Assembly: GCA_964442345.1 (NCBI GenBank)
Contig: CAYTZD010000002.1
Coordinates: forward strand, 1 to 45,431
DNA: 45,431 bases
Reading direction: 5' to 3'
Source: Hippea sp964442345
GTDB lineage: Bacteria > Campylobacterota_A > Desulfurellia > Desulfurellales > Hippeaceae
In this document: one piece after another, positions 25,451 to 34,086 of the stretch
Layout of the letters: every line of letters begins with the position of its first letter
Numbering within the stretch: position 1 is the stretch's first letter
Made by a program: the position numbers and the translations under genes
The notes under the pieces: generated by a model
The model's database searches: none
Told to the model about the DNA's origin: nothing
Seen by the model: the letters and a program-made list of their open reading frames with translations, nothing else

Positions 25451-25618
25451 TTATTCTTCAGTGTACTCTTCGAAGTCTTTTTTAGATACACCACAGATTG
25501 GACAAGCCCAATCATCGTGTATCTCTTCAAATGGTGTCCCAGGAGCTATTCCGCTGTCTGGGTCGCCTTCTTCTGGGTCGTAGATGTATCCACAAACCGT
25601 GCATCGATACTTTTTCAT
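25451..25618 (-). CDS. Rubredoxin
   Basis: A 55-residue one-iron electron carrier with CxxCG pairs at C6/C9 and C39/C42 and the usual YDPEEGDPDSGIAPGTPFE and DDWACPICG segments. I start at the ATG ending at 25618, which overlaps the peroxiredoxin stop as ATGA and has AAAAGGGGG upstream; the frame stays open for another 26 codons, but those encode no rubredoxin sequence. It likely passes electrons to the A-type flavoprotein and the superoxide reductase encoded on either side. Confidence 0.95.
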   Translation of the reverse strand: MKKYRCTVCGYIYDPEEGDPDSGIAPGTPFEEIHDDWACPICGVSKKDFEEYTEE

Positions 25619-26088
25619 GAATCCCCCTTTTCTTGTAACTCTTTTAGACTGACAAGCACATTTTCCACATGATCTTTGACCCTTACATTCTTCCATGCTT
25701 TTCTGATTATGCCGTCTGGGTCTATAATGAATGTGCTTCTTATCGTGCCATAATATTCTTTACCGTAATTCTTTTTCAGCCCCCATGCTCCATAAGACTC
25801 TAAAACTTTATGCTCTTCATCACTTAGAAGCAAAATCTTAAGGTTGTGCTTTTCTATGAACTTTGCATGCGATTTTGGTGAATCTTTGCTTATACCTATT
25901 ATAACAGCGTTTAGTTTTTCAAACTCTTCCTTCTTTTCGCTAAATCCAACGGCTTCTTTTGTGCAACCTGATGTGTTGTCTTTTGGGTAAAAATACAGCA
26001 CAACCCACTTGCCTTTATAATCTTTAAGACAATGTTGCTTTAAGTCTTTATCTGGCAAACAAAATTCAGGTGCTTTCTTGCCTATCAT
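25615..26088 (-). CDS. bcp: Peroxiredoxin, Bcp/PrxQ family
   Basis: Reduces hydroperoxides in the cytoplasm. The 157-residue thioredoxin-fold protein has the peroxidatic cysteine C42 in DNTSGCTKEAVGF. The resolving cysteine that many PrxQ proteins have five residues on is V47, so it would act as a 1-Cys enzyme or use C10 or C20. It overlaps the flavoprotein gene and rubredoxin by four bases each, suggesting that rubredoxin may be its reductant in this cell. Confidence 0.92.
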   Translation of the reverse strand: MIGKKAPEFCLPDKDLKQHCLKDYKGKWVVLYFYPKDNTSGCTKEAVGFSEKKEEFEKLNAVIIGISKDSPKSHAKFIEKHNLKILLLSDEEHKVLESYGAWGLKKNYGKEYYGTIRSTFIIDPDGIIRKAWKNVRVKDHVENVLVSLKELQEKGDS

Positions 26089-27269
26089 TTTACTATTCCT
26101 GCTTCCTTGTGTTTTTGATAGATTGTTTCTGCAAGCTCATCCAGCTTTGCTAAATCCTTATCCTTTGCTTCACCCTTTATGAATACAGGTTCAAGCAGAT
26201 CAACTTTCAGGTTTGATAGATTTGCCTTTATCACATCAACGGCTTTACCACCCCAGCTGAATGAGCCTATAATACCTGCAAACTTCGCTTTTGGCCTTAA
26301 AGCATTTACAAGATATGCGCCATAAACGGCATTTGGGTGAGCACCAGCCAACACCATAGGTGTTGCTACTATAATCGTTGCCACATCAACTAAATCCATT
26401 GCTATCTCACCGACATCGCCTGTTGTTAGATTTCTTATTTTTACATCAACACCCTTTCTAACAAGTGCATCTGCAAGGTATTCAACCATCTTTTTGGTGC
26501 TTTCATGCATTGAGACAAATGCAATCAGAACCATATTCTGTGGCGTTGGGTCAATCCATTCTTTGTATGCGTTTATAATGTATTCTGGGTTATCAAATGC
26601 AGGTCCATGACTTGGTGCTATAATGTTTATCTCTTTTGCTTCAACCTTCTTGATATTCTTTTCGATAAAATTCCTAAACGGCATCATAATCTCGGCATAA
26701 TACCTTTTTGCTTCGTGATAAACCTTGTCATAATACCTTGCAAATGTGTAGGATGTTGCCACATGAGAGCCAAAGAAATCACAGCTAAACAGAATCTTAT
26801 CTTCGACTAAATATGTGCTCATCGTCTCTGGCCAGTGAACCCACGGAGTAAAGATAAATTCAAGCGTTTTACCGCCCAAATCTATCGTATCACCTTCTTT
26901 TATCACCTGAAACTTCTCTTCTGGGATATGAAGCAGATCCATCTCAAAACCCTTACACTTCTCGTTTGTTATCACAACTGCTTCTGGGAACATCTCAAGA
27001 AGCATTGGTATGCTACCTGAATGATCCTGTTCTGCATGATTTGAGATGATGTAGTCTATCTTCTTTACATTCAGTTCTTCCAAGTTTCTTTTTAGCTCGT
27101 CAAACTTATAAGGCTCAACCGTGTCAATTAAAGCCGTTTTCTCTTTCCCAAATACGATGTAAGCGTTATAGCTTGTTCCCTGCGGTGTTGGCACTATCTC
27201 ATCGAATAGCGTCCTGTCCCAGTCAATTGCACCGACATTGTAAACATCTTCTGTGAGTTTTTTGATCAT
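26085..27269 (-). CDS. A-type flavoprotein (FprA/Roo, flavo-diiron protein)
   Basis: Reduces oxygen to water, or nitric oxide to nitrous oxide, with electrons from rubredoxin. The 394-residue protein has an N-terminal metallo-beta-lactamase domain holding the diiron site (HAEQDHSG near residue 80, further His/Asp ligands in CDFFGSH and PSHGPAF) and a C-terminal flavodoxin domain (VSMHESTKKMVEYLADAL, GSFSWGGKAVD). The order and length fit Desulfovibrio Roo. The substrate, oxygen or NO, cannot be told from sequence; both are plausible next to nitrate respiration. It starts 16 bases after the glycosylase gene. Confidence 0.93.
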   Translation of the reverse strand: MIKKLTEDVYNVGAIDWDRTLFDEIVPTPQGTSYNAYIVFGKEKTALIDTVEPYKFDELKRNLEELNVKKIDYIISNHAEQDHSGSIPMLLEMFPEAVVITNEKCKGFEMDLLHIPEEKFQVIKEGDTIDLGGKTLEFIFTPWVHWPETMSTYLVEDKILFSCDFFGSHVATSYTFARYYDKVYHEAKRYYAEIMMPFRNFIEKNIKKVEAKEINIIAPSHGPAFDNPEYIINAYKEWIDPTPQNMVLIAFVSMHESTKKMVEYLADALVRKGVDVKIRNLTTGDVGEIAMDLVDVATIIVATPMVLAGAHPNAVYGAYLVNALRPKAKFAGIIGSFSWGGKAVDVIKANLSNLKVDLLEPVFIKGEAKDKDLAKLDELAETIYQKHKEAGIVK

Positions 27270-27285
27270 CCTTCTATACCTCCAT

Positions 27286-27936
27286 TTATTTAAATATTCT
27301 TCCTGTTTCTATGTGCCATAAAACAAAATCAAGGTGCGACAGTGGCATATCTATATCCCTTGCAAACAATTCCATTTTATTTTCTATCTCTTCATATCTC
27401 TTTGGAGTAAGACTTTTAGGTATTGCATCGATTATTCCCAATTCCTTTAAAGCCCTTAATATATGCCTATCTAAAATACTTAGATTTTCACCTTTACCTA
27501 TGTTTCTCAAAAAATGGCTTGCTTCTTTCATCCCTAAACCCTTAACACTCTTCACAAACCACCTTCTGGCTTCCTTTTCGTCATTAAACTGCTCAATTAT
27601 CTCCTTTAAAACAATACGCCCATTTTTTACAAATTTTTCTTGCGCTTCGAGAATGTATTTTGTTTTGTTAAATCGAAATCTTACTCTCTTTAACTCTTCT
27701 TTTAATATACTCTCAGGTGTCTTTAATATCAAGTTCTCTTTCTCTAAATCCCTTATTATTTGCCATGCATTTTCTGCCTTTGATTGTGGTGTAAGAAGGC
27801 AAAACAGAAGTTCTTTGAATATCTCGTAATCCCCCTGTTTGTAGTTGTTTTTTAGCTCATTTAATCTTGTTTCTATCTCTCTTTTTATTTCTTTATATCT
27901 TTGCTTTACTTCTTTTTGCGAGATCTTCTTCTCCAT
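27286..27936 (-). CDS. ogg: 8-oxoguanine DNA glycosylase/lyase, Ogg2-like
   Basis: Removes oxidised guanine from DNA. The 216-residue HhH-GPD protein has LLFCLLTPQSKAENAW near residue 47, the helix-hairpin-helix KGLGMKEASHFLRN with the Schiff-base lysine, and the catalytic Asp in ILDRHILRAL. There is no C-terminal FeS cysteine cluster, which argues against endonuclease III. It leads the operon with the flavoprotein, peroxiredoxin, rubredoxin and superoxide reductase, joining repair of oxidative damage to its prevention. Ribosome site AAGGAG. Confidence 0.85.
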   Translation of the reverse strand: MEKKISQKEVKQRYKEIKREIETRLNELKNNYKQGDYEIFKELLFCLLTPQSKAENAWQIIRDLEKENLILKTPESILKEELKRVRFRFNKTKYILEAQEKFVKNGRIVLKEIIEQFNDEKEARRWFVKSVKGLGMKEASHFLRNIGKGENLSILDRHILRALKELGIIDAIPKSLTPKRYEEIENKMELFARDIDMPLSHLDFVLWHIETGRIFK

Positions 27937-27974
27937 TGCATCTCCTTAAAGATAAAAATTATTACTTGCAAAGA

Positions 27975-28002
27975 ATTATACATAAAAAGAATAGGATGTC
28001 AA
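27975..28002 (-). promoter_or_regulatory. Near-perfect sigma-70 promoter of the oxygen-defence operon
   Basis: On the minus strand, TTGACA (27997-28002), 16-base spacer and TATAAT (27975-27980), both hexamers matching consensus. The start near 27968 gives a short leader of about 32 bases. It should be strong unless repressed; I see no clear operator. Confidence 0.85.
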
Positions 28003-28114
28003 GAGATTTCTTACAAAAAAGTGCGTTATATTTCATACCTTAATCAAAAATTTGAAAAGATTAAAATTTCTGATAATATTATCTGACTTTTTATTAGGTA
28101 GGTAGGAGGAGAAG

Positions 28115-29464
28115 ATGGAAAGAAAGATACTTTTATCAGAAGATGAGATGCCACGATACTGGTACAACATCTTGCCAGAATTACCAACACCGTTAAAACA
28201 ACCTTTAAATCCAAGAACTAAAGAGCCTTTAAAACCCGAAGATTTAAAACCCATATTCCCGAATGCAATAATAGAACAGGAGATGAGTCCAAAAAGTGAA
28301 ATACCAATACCAGATAAAGTGCTTGAAATTTACTCTATCTGGAGACCAACACCACTTGTAAGAGCATACAACCTTGAAAAAGCCTTAGGAACACCAGCCA
28401 AAATATATTACAAGAATGAATCTGTATCTCCTGCAGGCAGTCATAAACCAAACACGGCTATTGCTCAAGCATATTATAATAAAATGGAAGGTATAACAAC
28501 GCTTACCACAGAAACAGGTGCAGGTCAGTGGGGCAGTGCGCTTGCTTTAGCTGGTGCTCTTTTAGGCTTGAATGTAAGGGTGTATATGGTTAAGGTAAGT
28601 TATGAACAGAAACCATTTAGAAAATCCTTAATACACCTATGGGGCGCTGAAGTTTATCCATCTCCAAGCGACAAAACAGAAACAGGAAGAAAGGCATTAG
28701 CCGAAGACCCTAACAACCCAGGTAGTCTTGGTCTTGCCATTAGTGAAGCTGTGGAAGATGCCGTAACCCACGACAATACAAATTACACATTGGGTAGCGT
28801 TCTAAATCATGTGCTTTTGCATCAGACAATTATAGGTTTGGAAGCTAAAAAACAGTTTGACAAGATTGGAGATTATCCGGATGTTGTGCTTGCACCCTGT
28901 GGTGGCGGAAGCAATCTTGGTGGTATAGGCTTGCCATTTATAAGAGATAAAATTAATGGTAAAGATGTTAGGGTGGTTGCTGTTGAACCTGCAAGCTGTC
29001 CAACACTAACAAAGGGTATCTTTACCTATGATTACGCTGATGTTGCGCAGATGACACCACTGCTTTATATGTACACGCTTGGCCATAAGTTTATGCCACC
29101 AAAGATTCACGCTGGTGGATTAAGGTATCATGGTGATTCTCCAATCTTAAGTCAGCTAAGAAAGGACGGCCTGCTGGATGCTGTTGCCTATAAACAGAAA
29201 GAGGTATTTGAAGCTGGAGTCCTTTTTGCAAAGACTGAAGGCATTATCCCTGCACCTGAGACCTGCCATGCGATTAAAGGCGCTATCGATGAAGCACTAA
29301 AAGCTAAAGAAGAAGGCAAAGAAAAGACAATCTTATTCTGCTTCTCGGGTCATGGCCATTTTGATATGACAAGCTACGATATGTTCTTAAATGGCGAAAT
29401 GGAAGATTACGAATTGCCGGAAGATGAAATCAAAAAATCATTGGGTGATCTGTCTATTAAATAA
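28115..29464 (+). CDS. trpB2: Tryptophan synthase beta chain, TrpB2 type
   Basis: A PLP enzyme joining indole (or phosphoserine-like substrates in some members) to serine to make tryptophan. The 449-residue length and N-terminal extension (MPRYWYNILPELPTP) are those of TrpB2, not of the roughly 400-residue TrpB1. PLP lysine in PAGSHKPNTA, catalytic-region TETGAGQWGS, phosphate loop CGGGSNLGG and C-terminal FCFSGHGHFD are all present. It stands alone without trpA, typical for TrpB2. Ribosome site GGTAGGAGGAG. Confidence 0.93.
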   Translation: MERKILLSEDEMPRYWYNILPELPTPLKQPLNPRTKEPLKPEDLKPIFPNAIIEQEMSPKSEIPIPDKVLEIYSIWRPTPLVRAYNLEKALGTPAKIYYKNESVSPAGSHKPNTAIAQAYYNKMEGITTLTTETGAGQWGSALALAGALLGLNVRVYMVKVSYEQKPFRKSLIHLWGAEVYPSPSDKTETGRKALAEDPNNPGSLGLAISEAVEDAVTHDNTNYTLGSVLNHVLLHQTIIGLEAKKQFDKIGDYPDVVLAPCGGGSNLGGIGLPFIRDKINGKDVRVVAVEPASCPTLTKGIFTYDYADVAQMTPLLYMYTLGHKFMPPKIHAGGLRYHGDSPILSQLRKDGLLDAVAYKQKEVFEAGVLFAKTEGIIPAPETCHAIKGAIDEALKAKEEGKEKTILFCFSGHGHFDMTSYDMFLNGEMEDYELPEDEIKKSLGDLSIK

Positions 29465-29470
29465 CATTGT

Positions 29471-29491
29471 AATAATAATAAGATTATTATT
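29471..29491. repeat. A/T-only perfect inverted repeat after trpB2
   Basis: AATAATAAT (29471-29479) is the reverse complement of ATTATTATT (29483-29491), with a three-base loop. It has no GC pairs and no T run, so as a terminator it would be poor; a protein-binding site for the downstream promoter is equally possible. Confidence 0.4.
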
Positions 29492-29519
29492 TAAGTGTTA
29501 ACTTTTGACTTTGACGAAC

Positions 29520-29548
29520 TTGACTTTAAAATAAGAGTTTTGTATAAA
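29520..29548 (+). promoter_or_regulatory. Strong sigma-70 promoter of the sulfur-type molybdoenzyme operon
   Basis: -35 TTGACT (29520-29525), 17-base spacer and -10 TATAAA (29543-29548), five of six matches each. Just upstream the pentamer TTGAC recurs at 29505 and 29511, with TTGACTTT repeated at 29505 and 29520, 15 bases apart. The leader is about 65 bases. Confidence 0.78.
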
Positions 29549-29619
29549 CTGAAGGATTTGAGAAAGAAGAAAAAACTAAAAAATAGGACAAAATCTTAAG
29601 CCAAGGGCGGAGGTTGGTT

Positions 29620-32421
29620 ATGATTTCTTTAAATAGAAGAAGCTTTTTGAAGCTCTCATCTTTGGTTGGTGGTGGTTTGCTCTTTTTCAAGCCATCTGCC
29701 AAGGCTGGTCTTTACACGCCACATTACAAGAAACCTGCAGGCGAGATTAAGTACTATCCAAATGTCTGCAGCTTCTGTTCAACGGCGTGCGACATAAAGG
29801 TTAGGACAAGGGTTGATGGTAAATTCAAGAAACCACAGAAGATCGACGGAAACCCAAAATCCACTCTCAACAGAGGAAGAATATGCGCAAGAGGACAATC
29901 CGGCATAAGAACCGTCTATAACCCTGATAGAATCAAATATCCACTTATAAGGGTTGAAGGTTCAAAAAGAGGCGAGTGGAAATTCAGAAAGGCAACATGG
30001 AAAGAAGTTGAAGAGTACATAAGAAAAAAGGTTATAGAAAACAACATTCAGCCACATGAATTTGCCGTTTTTGCAGGTCAAAGGGCATGCGCCTATGAGA
30101 GACTTGGCGCCTTCGCACTTCTTGCATCTATAGGTTCTCCAAACATGATAGGTTCTCCAATGCAGCAGTGCGTTATGGCAGAGCATGCCGGTGCTGATGT
30201 AACGGTTGGTATGATGACTTCCCACGATGAGATACTCGTTGATATGGACAATACAAAGGTTATGCTTGTTGTGGGAAGTAATGCTGCTATAGCTGGAATC
30301 TCCGTTTCAAGGGCAGTTAGATTTGCTCAAGGTAGAAGAAATGGAATGAAGGTTATAGCATTAGACCCAAGATTAAGCGAGACAGCAGCCAAAGCCGATA
30401 AATGGATAGCATTAAAGCCTGGAACCGACCTGCCTTTCCTGATGGCTGTAATAAGACTGCTAATAAAACATGAGATGTATGAAGAAGAATTCTTAAGAAG
30501 ACATTCAACGGCTCCATTCTTGATATTTGACAACAATGGAACACCAGAAGCATTTGGACAAAATACAAATCCTGAATCTTTACCATTCTCAGATAAATAC
30601 TATGTTTATGATGAGATCTCCGAACAGATTGTTGAAGTTGAAGGATTTACAAATGACAATATAGGAAACAAAAAGATAAAACCTGCACTGTTTGCTCCAA
30701 AAGGTTTAACATTCCAGGGTAAACCTGCAAAAACAGCCTTTGATTATCTCTGGGAGACAGTAAAAGATGCTACACCTGAATGGGCTGCAAAGATCTGCGA
30801 TATCGATCCAAAAGATATCGAAGAGACAGCCGAAATGCTCGGCAGGATTAGGCCTGCCACTGTGTATCCAGGATGGATGGACGGAAGATACGAAGATGTT
30901 GTTCAAGCAAGAAAAGCTGCAGCAATTATCAATGTTTTGGTAGGCGGTGTTGATAGAGAAGGTGGATGGATATACAACCCAGAGATGAGAGAAGGCATAG
31001 AAAGATTCTATCATGCTTATAAATCTGGCAAGCTTAAGAATCCTATGAGCCTTGTAATGGCAACAGCAATGGCACCTGGTTTGTTGGGTATGATAGGTAA
31101 GCTTGAAGGTATGATGTATTCGGGCAAAAACCCAATGTTTAAAGGTTATCCGCACTTCACACGAGCCTATTTTGAATATAGAGCGAAAAAAGAAGGTAAA
31201 AAGCCTATACCTTTCTCTCTGTTTACAAATGCAGGATTCCAAGAAGCTGTTGAAGGTAAGCTAACCTGGAACGGCAAACCATATAGAATTAAATTTGCAT
31301 ATATCTATTCAACTAACCCATTAAAAGATTATTACGGATACAAAACTTGGGCAAAAACATTCTCCAATCCAAACCTTAAACTTGTTGTTGTAAATGATAT
31401 ATTGCCATCTGATATGACTGCCTTTGCAGATGTTATTTTGCCTGACCAGACATACCTTGAAAAATACAGCGAGGTAATGCCTGATGGTCCAAATGGCGAT
31501 TTAGCTATAAGAATGAGATTCCCAAGTGTAAGCAAAATCGGTGATGTAAAAGGCGGAGACGAAGCTATATGTATGATTTCGAATGCAATGGGCGGCAGAA
31601 GAGGTGGTGATTACTTCTCTGCAGCTATGATGGTATCCCAGTTTACACACTGGGATATGGGCAAAACAATGAAAGAACTAAGGCTTGCATGGAAAGGTAA
31701 GAAGCCACTTTATAAGGCATATAGAGATTTGGCTTTAGAAAGCATAAGCAAGAAGCTAAATATGACACCACAGCAGCTTGAGAAAACCTTAGAGAAAGAA
31801 GGTGTCTTAATATTAAAGAAAAAAGAAGAGTTAATGGAAGAACTTGGCATGCCTTACAAGGTTCCTGTTCCAACATTCTCAGGAAGGGTTGAGATATATT
31901 CAACGCTATTCTCTCACTTTAATCATGTATATGGCGTTGATCCACACTGGAATCCTATACTCACCTACATACCATTTGAATACAGAAAAGGAGCACCAAG
32001 AGAAACATTCAAGCCAGAAGGTAATGAGTTCTTCTTCGCTTTCGGTAAAGTTCCAGAGATGACCTACTTAACTACAGCAGATAACCCACTATTGCATGCA
32101 CTTGTAACAAGACACGAAGAAGAGAATTTTGGCTTCTGGATGAATCCAAAGGCTGCAGCAAGATTAGGTCTAAAGGAAGGTGATAAGATAGAAGTTGAAA
32201 ACACTGTTTCTGGCCAGAAAATTCAATCCTTTGTACATCTAACAGAAGCTATTAGAGAAGATACTGTATATACAATGAGTGACTTTGGAATGGAAAATCC
32301 AAAACTGACATATGCTCATGGCAAGGGTACAGATATGGGTAAAATAATACCTTACAGAGTGGGTCCTGTTACAGCTTCTGCTATGAGCTGTCAGTTTACG
32401 GTTAAGATAAGAAAAATATAA
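29620..32421 (+). CDS. Molybdopterin oxidoreductase catalytic subunit, sulfur/polysulfide reductase type
   Basis: An exported Mo-bis-MGD enzyme of the DMSO reductase family, 933 residues, with a twin-arginine signal (LNRRSFLKLSS). The cluster motif is C50-x2-C53-x3-C57-x31-C89 and the probable Mo ligand is C184 in MQQCVMAEH. With a four-cluster ferredoxin and an NrfD anchor it makes the layout of polysulfide (Psr), sulfur (Sre), thiosulfate (Phs) and tetrathionate (Ttr) reductases. I cannot separate these by eye; sulfur or polysulfide is the most likely substrate given the apparent lineage, so I give no symbol. Start chosen at the ATG six bases after GGAGG rather than the TTG at 29614. Confidence 0.85.
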   Translation: MISLNRRSFLKLSSLVGGGLLFFKPSAKAGLYTPHYKKPAGEIKYYPNVCSFCSTACDIKVRTRVDGKFKKPQKIDGNPKSTLNRGRICARGQSGIRTVYNPDRIKYPLIRVEGSKRGEWKFRKATWKEVEEYIRKKVIENNIQPHEFAVFAGQRACAYERLGAFALLASIGSPNMIGSPMQQCVMAEHAGADVTVGMMTSHDEILVDMDNTKVMLVVGSNAAIAGISVSRAVRFAQGRRNGMKVIALDPRLSETAAKADKWIALKPGTDLPFLMAVIRLLIKHEMYEEEFLRRHSTAPFLIFDNNGTPEAFGQNTNPESLPFSDKYYVYDEISEQIVEVEGFTNDNIGNKKIKPALFAPKGLTFQGKPAKTAFDYLWETVKDATPEWAAKICDIDPKDIEETAEMLGRIRPATVYPGWMDGRYEDVVQARKAAAIINVLVGGVDREGGWIYNPEMREGIERFYHAYKSGKLKNPMSLVMATAMAPGLLGMIGKLEGMMYSGKNPMFKGYPHFTRAYFEYRAKKEGKKPIPFSLFTNAGFQEAVEGKLTWNGKPYRIKFAYIYSTNPLKDYYGYKTWAKTFSNPNLKLVVVNDILPSDMTAFADVILPDQTYLEKYSEVMPDGPNGDLAIRMRFPSVSKIGDVKGGDEAICMISNAMGGRRGGDYFSAAMMVSQFTHWDMGKTMKELRLAWKGKKPLYKAYRDLALESISKKLNMTPQQLEKTLEKEGVLILKKKEELMEELGMPYKVPVPTFSGRVEIYSTLFSHFNHVYGVDPHWNPILTYIPFEYRKGAPRETFKPEGNEFFFAFGKVPEMTYLTTADNPLLHALVTRHEEENFGFWMNPKAAARLGLKEGDKIEVENTVSGQKIQSFVHLTEAIREDTVYTMSDFGMENPKLTYAHGKGTDMGKIIPYRVGPVTASAMSCQFTVKIRKI

Positions 32422-32435
32422 GTGGAGGCTAAAAA

Positions 32436-33044
32436 ATGGCAAGATATGGAATGGTAATGGATGTAACATCATGCTTGGGCTGCAGAGCTTGTATGGCAGC
32501 ATGCTCCCAGTGGAATCAGACGCCTTTCTGGGCTGAAGATTTCAAGGGCAAATGGAGAACAAGGGTTACAGAATTAGAAGAAGGCAAATTCCCAGAAACC
32601 CACAAGATATTCTTCCCAACAATATGTATGCACTGTGAAAATCCACCTTGTCATTCTGTTTGTCCTACAGGTGCAACATTCATCAATAAAGATGGCATTG
32701 TTTTAATCGATTACGACTTGTGCTTGGGTTGTGGATACTGTATTGAAGCATGTCCGTATGATGCAAGATACGAGTATGAGAAAGAAGATCTTGAAAAAGA
32801 TGAGTTCTACTTCGGTGAAGACGCAAGACACCATCAGGTACACATTGACAAATGTACATTCTGCGTTGATAGGCTTGAAGAGGGTCTTCAGCCAAGCTGT
32901 GCTTCTACATGCGTTGGACATGCAAGAATATTTGGTGATTTGGATGATCCTAACTCTGAAGTTGCAAAACTGGTTAATAGTGGTAAGGCTAAACCGTTAA
33001 GTCCATACTTAGGCGTCGATCCTAAGGTTTATTACATTAAATAA
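32436..33044 (+). CDS. Four-cluster [4Fe-4S] ferredoxin subunit of the molybdoenzyme
   Basis: The electron-transfer subunit between anchor and catalytic subunit, 202 residues. Four cysteine groups are visible: CLGCRACMAAC, CMHCENPPCHSVCP, CLGCGYCIEACP and CTFC followed by CASTC, the 16-cysteine DmsB/PsrB pattern. No signal peptide, so it would be exported in complex with the Tat-targeted catalytic subunit. It follows by 14 bases with site GTGGAGG. Confidence 0.93.
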   Translation: MARYGMVMDVTSCLGCRACMAACSQWNQTPFWAEDFKGKWRTRVTELEEGKFPETHKIFFPTICMHCENPPCHSVCPTGATFINKDGIVLIDYDLCLGCGYCIEACPYDARYEYEKEDLEKDEFYFGEDARHHQVHIDKCTFCVDRLEEGLQPSCASTCVGHARIFGDLDDPNSEVAKLVNSGKAKPLSPYLGVDPKVYYIK

Positions 33045-33059
33045 AAAAAGGAGGGAAAA

Positions 33060-33929
33060 ATGGACCTTATTCAACAGCATACATGGGGATGGTTTATCGC
33101 CATATACCTTTTCTTTGGTGGATTAGGTGGAGCCACATTGGCTTTAGGTATCTTGGGCGATCTAAGGTTTAAAATGGGTAAATGGTTTGGAATAGGAACT
33201 GCAGTTTTAGGACTTGCTGTATTAAGCTTTGGTCTTATATGGCTTGTTTTAGACTTAATAGATCCATTTAGATTTTTACTTGCCTTCTGGATAAAAGGAA
33301 TAGCTCATTCTTGGATTGCTCGCGGTATGCTTATCATTACGGGTGCTTATATATTTGGAGTTCTTTATATACTCGCTGCATTTTACGGCTGGGAAACATT
33401 CAAAAAATGGATGGGCTATCTGGCAATGATTTGTGGATTCGGTGTAACAACCTATACTGGTCTTCTGCTTAATGCCAATGTTGCTATTCCTTTCTGGCAC
33501 ACACCTGCTTTACCAGTTCTGTTTACCGTTAGTGCATTTTCTACAGGCTGTGCACTGTTGATGCTTGTTCTTTCTGCTATGAAATCAGAAGAAGCACATC
33601 ATTATTTCCACTTCATAGAAGGTTTTGATATATTCCTGATATCTTTGGAATTACTCGTAATATTTGCTTACTTTGACTTTGCAAGACTTGGAAATGCAGC
33701 TGTTATGAAGTCTGCTCATCTGCTTCTTAACAATCCTTTATTTACTATTGGATTCCTTATCTTTGGTCTTATTGCTCCGCTTATACTTGAAGCCTACGCT
33801 TCTACAAAGGAGCATGCCAAGGGTCTTGCAGCTTTTGCTTCTGTTTTAGTTCTCATAGGTGGATTCTTACTGAGATATCTGATTGTTTGGGCTGGCGTAT
33901 ATCAGTACCCACACGGTATAGCAGGGTAG
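33060..33929 (+). CDS. NrfD/PsrC-type quinol-binding membrane anchor
   Basis: A 289-residue membrane protein with about eight predicted helices, the size of the short NrfD/PsrC family. It opens with WGWFIAIYLFFGGLGGATLA, a family hallmark. It would exchange electrons between menaquinol and the ferredoxin subunit. It is the third gene of the operon, after a strong AAAGGAGGG site, and is followed by a terminator. The operon includes no dedicated chaperone; a TorD-like gene lies at 37802-38410. Confidence 0.9.
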   Translation: MDLIQQHTWGWFIAIYLFFGGLGGATLALGILGDLRFKMGKWFGIGTAVLGLAVLSFGLIWLVLDLIDPFRFLLAFWIKGIAHSWIARGMLIITGAYIFGVLYILAAFYGWETFKKWMGYLAMICGFGVTTYTGLLLNANVAIPFWHTPALPVLFTVSAFSTGCALLMLVLSAMKSEEAHHYFHFIEGFDIFLISLELLVIFAYFDFARLGNAAVMKSAHLLLNNPLFTIGFLIFGLIAPLILEAYASTKEHAKGLAAFASVLVLIGGFLLRYLIVWAGVYQYPHGIAG

Positions 33930-33939
33930 GGTATAATTA

Positions 33940-33973
33940 GTCTGGCTCCCACAAGAAGGGAGCTGGACTTTTT
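33940..33973 (+). terminator. Terminator of the molybdoenzyme operon
   Basis: 33940-33950 pairs with 33958-33968 over 11 bp including two G-U pairs, with a seven-base loop, then TTTTT. Read on the other strand there is no good T run, so it probably does not stop transcription coming from mutS2. Confidence 0.85.
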
Positions 33974-34005
33974 CTATTTTTTGATTAAAATTACTTCTGC
34001 ATAGA

Positions 34006-34081
34006 GCGGATGTAGCTCAGTTGGTAGAGCGCAAGCTTCCCAAGCTTGATGTCGCGGGTTCGATTCCCGTCATCCGCTCCA
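34006..34081 (+). tRNA. tRNA-Gly (anticodon CCC)
   Basis: A 76-base cloverleaf. Acceptor stem GCGGATG (34006-34012) pairs with CATCCGC (34071-34077); D arm GCTC/GAGC; anticodon stem CAAGC/GCTTG around the loop TTCCCAA, giving CCC, which reads GGG; T arm GCGGG/CCCGT with TTCGATT. Discriminator T and an encoded CCA end it at 34081. It lies between the terminator of the molybdoenzyme operon and the 3' end of mutS2, transcribed towards mutS2. A weak -10 (TAAAAT, 33986-33991) lies just upstream. Confidence 0.95.
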
Positions 34082-34086
34082 TTTTT

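Noticed and set aside
25619..25696. N-terminal extension of rubredoxin with several cysteines
   Set aside because: It is the other-frame reading of the peroxiredoxin 3' end; the internal ATG has the ribosome site, the ATGA overlap and the normal rubredoxin length.
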